Shown: positions 60,196-64,000 of the stretch, in pieces
Layout: each line of letters starts with the position of its first letter
Position numbering within the stretch: position 1 is the first letter of the stretch
Origin: Chitinophaga ginsengisegetis
GTDB taxonomy: Bacteria > Bacteroidota > Bacteroidia > Chitinophagales > Chitinophagaceae
Direction of reading: 5' to 3'
Length of the DNA stretch: 64,000 nucleotides
Assembly: GCF_900168065.1 (NCBI RefSeq)
Contig: NZ_FUZZ01000003.1
Coordinates: 248,001 to 312,000 of the forward strand
The notes under the pieces: generated by a model
The model's input: only the letters and a program-made list of their open reading frames with translations
What the model was told of the DNA's origin: nothing
The model's database searches: none
Made by a program: the position numbers and the translations under genes

Positions 60196-61257
60196 CTACA
60201 GGGCTTCCTTCAGAAATTGCATGAGCAACTTTTCATCCGCATGTAACCCGCCACTGGCGGGTTTACTGCGTTTAGCCCTCAGCTGTTGCAGCCAGGGTTC
60301 CAATTCGCCGGTTTCGTAGCTGTTAAGGATTTGCGGATGGATGTAATATTTCCTGCACACGGCGCGGGTATTCCCCAACTTGCCCGCCACACCGTCGATT
60401 ATCGCTACAATATTCCGGCGGCATTCCGTAACGGATTCAAAGGGTGTAAGGTCTGCCAGAAGATTTAATGCGTTTACCGTACCGGCCCAGGTGCGGAAGT
60501 CTTTACAGGTAAATTCATTTTCTGCGCAGCACTGCTTTATATATTCATTTACTTCTCCGGAATCGAGGGCTTTGTGTTCGCCGTTTTCATCGTAATACTG
60601 AAACAATACCTGGCCGGGAATATCCTGTACTTTTTTCAGCAGTTTTGCAAGTGCGGCGTCATGAAGTGCTATTTTATGCTCCACTCCTTTTTTCCCCCGG
60701 AACTGAAAGAATGCTTTGTTACCATTGATCTTCACATGTTTATTCCGCAGGGTGGTAAGTCCGTGTGAGCCGTATAACCTTTCATAAGAAGCATTGCCCA
60801 CGCGGATCAGTGTTTCCTCCATCACGGACAAAGCAATGGCAATTACCTTATTTTTATCCAGTGATGTTCGTTTTAAATCTTCGTGTATACGTTTCCGTAT
60901 TTCCGGTAATTTTTTGCCGAACTGCCGGAGTCGGTAGTACTTGGTTTCATTGCGGGCTTTGCCCCATTCAAGATGATAACGGTACTGTTTGCGTCCTTTC
61001 ACATCGGTGCCGGTGGCCTGCAGGTGGCCATTAGGCCAGATGCAGATCCATACATTTTCCCAGGCGGGCGGCAGCACCAGTTTCCGGATACGGTCCAGCA
61101 CTTCAGGGTCTTTTACTCTTTTGCCCGAGGGGTCGAGGTAGATAAAGTCCTTCCCTTTGCGGACGCGTGTATACCTGGGTGTATTTGCTGTAACGTACCG
61201 CAGTTTCACTGACCGGGCTACGGCCACGGGGTCTGTTATCAGATCTATGCTAACCAT
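60196..61257 (-). CDS. DNA topoisomerase IB (poxvirus-type)
   Basis: A 353-residue type IB topoisomerase relaxing supercoils through a 3'-phosphotyrosine. It has the N-terminal domain (FIYLDPSGKRVKDPEVLDRI, VLPPAWENVWICIWPNGHLQ), the catalytic core with RVGNASYERLYGSHGLTTLR and KDFRTWAGT, and the nucleophile Tyr305 in VCRKYYIHPQIL. Bacterial relatives (as in Deinococcus and Mycobacteriales) are about 340 residues. The SDR gene overlaps its 5' end by 8 bp upstream on the same strand. Confidence 0.93.
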   Translation of the reverse strand: MVSIDLITDPVAVARSVKLRYVTANTPRYTRVRKGKDFIYLDPSGKRVKDPEVLDRIRKLVLPPAWENVWICIWPNGHLQATGTDVKGRKQYRYHLEWGKARNETKYYRLRQFGKKLPEIRKRIHEDLKRTSLDKNKVIAIALSVMEETLIRVGNASYERLYGSHGLTTLRNKHVKINGNKAFFQFRGKKGVEHKIALHDAALAKLLKKVQDIPGQVLFQYYDENGEHKALDSGEVNEYIKQCCAENEFTCKDFRTWAGTVNALNLLADLTPFESVTECRRNIVAIIDGVAGKLGNTRAVCRKYYIHPQILNSYETGELEPWLQQLRAKRSKPASGGLHADEKLLMQFLKEAL

Positions 61258-62116
61258 TTATGATTTCCCCTCCATTGGGATGCAGGATCTGACCGGTGAG
61301 ATAACTGGCTTCATTGCTGGCCAGGAATACGTAGCAGGGGGCTACTTCCACGGGCTGGCCGGCGCGTTTCAGCGGCACATCTGTACCAAACTTTGCCACT
61401 TCCTCCGCGGTAAAAGTAGCGGGGATGAGCGGGGTCCAGATGGGACCGGGCGCTACGCCGTTTACCCGGATTCCTTTTTCAGACAGGGAGGCGGATAAAG
61501 ACCTGACAAAAGAAACGATGGCGCCTTTGGTGGAACTGTAATCAATAAGATGGCTACTGCCCCGGTAAGCGGTTACAGAAGTGGTGCAAATAATACTTCC
61601 GCCTTTGGGAATATACGGCAGGGCCGCTTTCGTAAGATAAAAGTGCGGATAAATATTAGTTTCAAAAGTTTTGTGCAGCTGGGCGGCGCTGATATCCGTG
61701 ATACTTTCCTGCGGGTATTGTACCGCTGCATTATTTACCAGGATATCTATCTTTTTAAACTTCTTTATTACCTTTTTAACAATATCGTTGCAATGCTTTT
61801 CATTGCTGATATCGCCTGCAATGAGCATACATTCCCGGCCGGCGAAGGTAATGTGTTCGCAGGTAATTTCTGCGTCTGTATGCTCATTAAAATAAGCAAT
61901 GGCTACGTCTGCGCCTTCTTTGGCAAAGGCTACCGCTACTGCGCGGCCAATACCACTGTCGCCGCCGGTAATAACGGCCACCTTGTTATGCAGTTTACCA
62001 TTTTTTGTATTGCTTTTTTCGAACACCGGGGCCGGGTTCATCACTTCTTCCAGGCCGGGTTGTACGGATTGTTTCCGGGCCGGCCTCACTGGCTTTTTGG
62101 GATTGGATTTTTGCAT
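61250..62116 (-). CDS. SDR family oxidoreductase (YghA/GsiB-neighbour type)
   Basis: A 288-residue short-chain dehydrogenase with an extra basic N-terminal segment (KSNPKKPVRPARKQSVQPG). The cofactor motif is TGGDSGIGRAVAVAFA (about 53-68), followed by NNAAVQYPQESI, the Ser in CTTSVTAYRG and YxxxK in YSSTKGA. The TGGDSGIG variant and the N-terminal tail are typical of stress-induced SDRs such as YghA and Bacillus YhdF/YdaD. It overlaps the topoisomerase gene by 8 bp. Substrate unknown. Confidence 0.88.
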   Translation of the reverse strand: MQKSNPKKPVRPARKQSVQPGLEEVMNPAPVFEKSNTKNGKLHNKVAVITGGDSGIGRAVAVAFAKEGADVAIAYFNEHTDAEITCEHITFAGRECMLIAGDISNEKHCNDIVKKVIKKFKKIDILVNNAAVQYPQESITDISAAQLHKTFETNIYPHFYLTKAALPYIPKGGSIICTTSVTAYRGSSHLIDYSSTKGAIVSFVRSLSASLSEKGIRVNGVAPGPIWTPLIPATFTAEEVAKFGTDVPLKRAGQPVEVAPCYVFLASNEASYLTGQILHPNGGEIING

Positions 62117-62130
62117 ATCAACGGGTTAAA

Positions 62131-62158
62131 AAAAGTCCCTGTTTATGCAGGGACTTTT
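62131..62158 (-). terminator. Terminator after the YciE-like gene
   Basis: AAAAGTCCCTG/CAGGGACTTTT, an 11-bp stem with a 6-nt loop and, in the minus direction, a seven-T run. Confidence 0.85.
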
Positions 62159-62197
62159 GCAGTTTTCATTAACACAATTATACAAATCATCGTTAAC

Positions 62198-62752
62198 CTA
62201 TTCTGCCGCAGCTTCTTCGTTTACAGTAGATTCAGCTACTTCTGTGAGTAAGCTGTCGGCATTCTTTTCTTCTTTCAAAGTTTGCTCCAGTAATTTCGCA
62301 ACCTGGGAATGGCCCATTACATTGGCGAGTGTGCGTAAACTGCCATAGGCGGATATTTCGTAGTGCTCAATTTTCTGGGAAGCAATGATAATACCAGCGT
62401 CTCTTACGGCCGTGTCTTCGTCAGTATCTGCTACAACTTCCTGTCCTTCGGCAATCAATCCTTCCATCGCTTCGCATTTTTTTGCCTGTGGTTTTTTGCC
62501 GAGTAATTCGAATACCTGTTCCAGCCTGGCTACATGTTCTTTTGTTTCTTCCAGGTGGTTTCCTATGCAGGTACTTAATTCTTCCGAGGTAGCAGCTTTC
62601 TGCATTTTGGGCAGTGCTTTTACCAGGTTCTTTTCTGCCCAGTAGATGTCTTTTAATTCATCCATAAACAGTTCATGGAATTTGGAGTCCGGCATTTTTT
62701 CGCTGGCTGTTCTTCTTGCGGTGCCGTTGCCGGCTGATTTTGTGGTAGGCAT
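62198..62752 (-). CDS. Ferritin-like DUF892 protein (YciE/YciF type)
   Basis: A 184-residue four-helix-bundle protein. The family pattern is visible: FMDELKDIYWAEKNLVKALP (near 30), NHLEETKEHVARLEQVFE (near 63), AGIIIASQKIEHYEISAYGS and AKLLEQTLKEEKNAD. The Glu and His residues in these helices form the di-iron site. YciE/YciF are induced by osmotic and oxidative stress in enterobacteria. A basic, Ser/Thr-rich N-terminus precedes the bundle. It ends in a terminator, and the Pro-rich gene lies 30 bp upstream. Confidence 0.9.
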   Translation of the reverse strand: MPTTKSAGNGTARRTASEKMPDSKFHELFMDELKDIYWAEKNLVKALPKMQKAATSEELSTCIGNHLEETKEHVARLEQVFELLGKKPQAKKCEAMEGLIAEGQEVVADTDEDTAVRDAGIIIASQKIEHYEISAYGSLRTLANVMGHSQVAKLLEQTLKEEKNADSLLTEVAESTVNEEAAAE

Positions 62753-62782
62753 TGTAACAGATTTTTTTAGATGAAAGAATGG

Positions 62783-63010
62783 TTAATGTTTATCAGGTGA
62801 TTGTCTTTTAAATGCTTCTTCTTTTTCCTCTACCGCCTGCGGATTGGCGGGGGTATGAGGAGTATCCCTGTCCGGTATCTCCTGCGGGATGGGTTCAATT
62901 TCCGGCTTGTCCGGTGGCGGCTGAACCGGTATTGGGTCTTCTTTTCCCGGCTGTTGTTTATCTGGAGTTGGATCAGGAATCGGCTGTTTATTTCTATCCG
63001 GATTATTCAT
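62783..63010 (-). CDS. Proline-rich charged small protein
   Basis: A 75-residue low-complexity protein, about one quarter Pro, with many Asp, Glu, Lys and Gln. It has no signal peptide, membrane helix or recognised domain and is probably disordered. Small proteins of this kind often sit near stress genes in Bacteroidota. It begins the minus-strand run with the YciE-like gene (30-bp gap). Composition rules out a reliable family call. Confidence 0.6.
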   Translation of the reverse strand: MNNPDRNKQPIPDPTPDKQQPGKEDPIPVQPPPDKPEIEPIPQEIPDRDTPHTPANPQAVEEKEEAFKRQSPDKH

Positions 63011-63311
63011 ACCTCACAAGTTTATTGGTTAAGAACTATAGTTAGTTGTCCAAAGTTCATTCCACTAGTTAGACCTGTTGTTTTTACCAAAAAAACGCGT
63101 TTCTCAAACCCGCTACGGGAAGGCATTCCAGCGTACCTGTATCTCTGCGGTAACAGTAAGGCGCCACTGCTTCCGGTGCTTGTAGAATTTACCGTCATTC
63201 TGTGGAATATGTTGCTCAGAAAGCCCTTCGCGGGAAAAGGGTATTTTTTAGTAGTGAAATTCAGGCAGAAATAGTAACTTGAAATGCTTTCTCAAGATCT
63301 CATACATACAG
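63011..63311. other. 301-bp divergent region before the CHASE3 sensor
   Basis: No TAnnTTTG box or coding frame is convincing. A CCCTT/AAGGG stem followed by TATTTTTTAG lies near 63222-63245, a possible weak terminator or attenuator in the plus direction. Confidence 0.4.
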
Positions 63312-64000
63312 ATGCATTTTTCAGTACACAAAAAAATACGACTTGGCTTTTTCATTGCATTTACCGTTATCGTGGCAGCCTCCGTGTTCTCGTACCTGGT
63401 GGCCAAAAACCTGCTGGATAACGCCGGCAGGCTGAATCATGCCATTGAAGTATCCAAACGGCTGGAGGTAATTACCCGGCAGCTCAAGGAAGCGGAAGCT
63501 GCAATCAGGGGATATACGCTTACCAAAGACAGCTCCTTCCTGGATCCCAGTATGCAGGAGCGCAGCAACAGGATTGAGCGGGAATATCTCCTGCTCCGGA
63601 AAATAACTGCTGATAACCCCGTTCAGCAAAAACACCTGGATACCCTTCGCCGGTTACTGGCCGTCAAATACCAGCAACTACAACTGGGCGAGGAGAATTC
63701 CACCCAGCTGAAACAACTCTCCGATGTGAAAGAAGGGGAAAAATCAATGGATATCATCGACATTAAGGTGCGTGACATGATCCGGATTGAAGAAAGCCTG
63801 GTACAGGAAAAATCGGAACTGTTCCATTTCTTTGCGGTGATGTGGGTACCCATGATCTTTATATCCTCGCTGGTGGCCATCCTGATAGGCATCTATTCCT
63901 ATATTACCCTCACCAGGGAATTCAAACTACAGTTACATATTGAAAGCCGGATGAAGTCCTACCAACGTGATCTGCAACAGAATATCTCCCTCCTGAATAA
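63312..64000 (+). CDS. CHASE3-domain sensor protein (5' part; runs off window)
   Basis: The first 229 residues of an open frame that continues beyond the right edge. A membrane helix (RLGFFIAFTVIVAASVFSYL, about 9-28) is followed by a periplasmic helical CHASE3 domain (about 35-170), recognised by RQLKEAEAAIRGYTLTKDS, LRKITADNPVQQKHL and DVKEGEKSMD. A second helix follows (about 180-200), then a cytoplasmic coiled coil (QLHIESRMKSYQRDLQQN). In Bacteroidota this head is usually joined to a histidine kinase or hybrid kinase, which would lie outside the window. Confidence 0.82.
   Translation, partial: MHFSVHKKIRLGFFIAFTVIVAASVFSYLVAKNLLDNAGRLNHAIEVSKRLEVITRQLKEAEAAIRGYTLTKDSSFLDPSMQERSNRIEREYLLLRKITADNPVQQKHLDTLRRLLAVKYQQLQLGEENSTQLKQLSDVKEGEKSMDIIDIKVRDMIRIEESLVQEKSELFHFFAVMWVPMIFISSLVAILIGIYSYITLTREFKLQLHIESRMKSYQRDLQQNISLLN

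Noticed and set aside
62801-63274. A 157-codon plus-strand frame across the Pro-rich gene and the following gap
   Set aside because: It starts as the antisense of the Pro-rich gene and ends in non-coding sequence. The composition (Phe, Arg, Trp-rich) and lack of a domain argue against it.

Overview
The window is a stretch of chromosome from a Bacteroidota bacterium, most likely Chitinophagaceae (Chitinophaga or a near relative). The signs are a gldC gliding gene, DUF4290, DUF5522 and IPExxxVDY-type genes, a Rho factor with a long disordered insertion, a MurA with Asp in place of the fosfomycin-target Cys, hardly any Shine-Dalgarno sequences, and many Bacteroidetes-type promoter -7 boxes (TAnnTTTG). 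I see no phage, integrase, transposase, CRISPR array or rRNA. Most genes are core or conserved, and many sit in short co-directional runs closed by strong bidirectional terminators.

Layout. 1-6.0 kb (minus): CvpA, YqeY, GldC, a GT4 glycosyltransferase, a lipoprotein, an orphan OppC-like permease, a GT2 glycosyltransferase and an alpha/beta hydrolase. 6.2-14.2 kb: long-chain-type acyl-CoA dehydrogenase behind an 11-bp tandem repeat and a 23-bp palindrome, a Zn amidase, a PSMA-like M28 peptidase, an AhpD-like protein and a lone KorB. 14.3-25.4 kb: LysE exporter, GH3-like enzyme, inositol monophosphatase-ThiL, GT39, NagA, VOC protein, omega-amidase, RecX, UvrD. 25.5-32 kb: fatty acid desaturase, ECF sigma factor, HdeD, M28 peptidase, RpiB, TatC. 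32.7-36.8 kb: CNNM/CBS membrane protein, Gmk, MurA, DUF4290. 36.9-40 kb: SDR, hydrolase, tryptophan dioxygenase, Lrp regulator. 40-48 kb: a tRNA-like RNA, a lipoprotein, a trmB/DUF5522/ATL overlapping set, PCD, a LytS/LytTR two-component pair, TetR plus outer-membrane barrel. 47.8-56 kb: Rho, AsnRS, ExbD, 2OG oxygenase, chromate transporter, sigma-54 response regulator. 56.4-64 kb: a DNA-repair and stress cluster (LigD, Ku, topoisomerase IB, SDR, YciE ferritin-like, small acidic and Pro-rich proteins) running into a CHASE3 sensor.

The most unusual signal is at 40.0-40.3 kb. A near-consensus promoter (TTTG-N20-TAGATTTG) and a rho-independent terminator frame a 143-nt RNA with a complete tRNA core (acceptor stem, D arm, anticodon arm, textbook T arm, and the bases for U8-A14, A15-U48, G18G19 and A21). 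Its variable arm is swollen to 74 nt of further nested stems, its D arm is leucine-like, its anticodon reads GUC, and no CCA is encoded. The second is a pair of 207- and 231-bp palindromic elements at 10.1 and 25.5 kb with 46-55 bp terminal arms and the same inner hairpin, which look like a dispersed non-coding repeat or MITE family. Smaller observations include short genes not normally called, operator-like palindromes on promoters, 7- and 11-bp tandem repeats in promoter regions, a possible attenuator ahead of asnS, and orphan subunits of multi-protein systems.

All family assignments come from reading the translated sequence. No database search was run.
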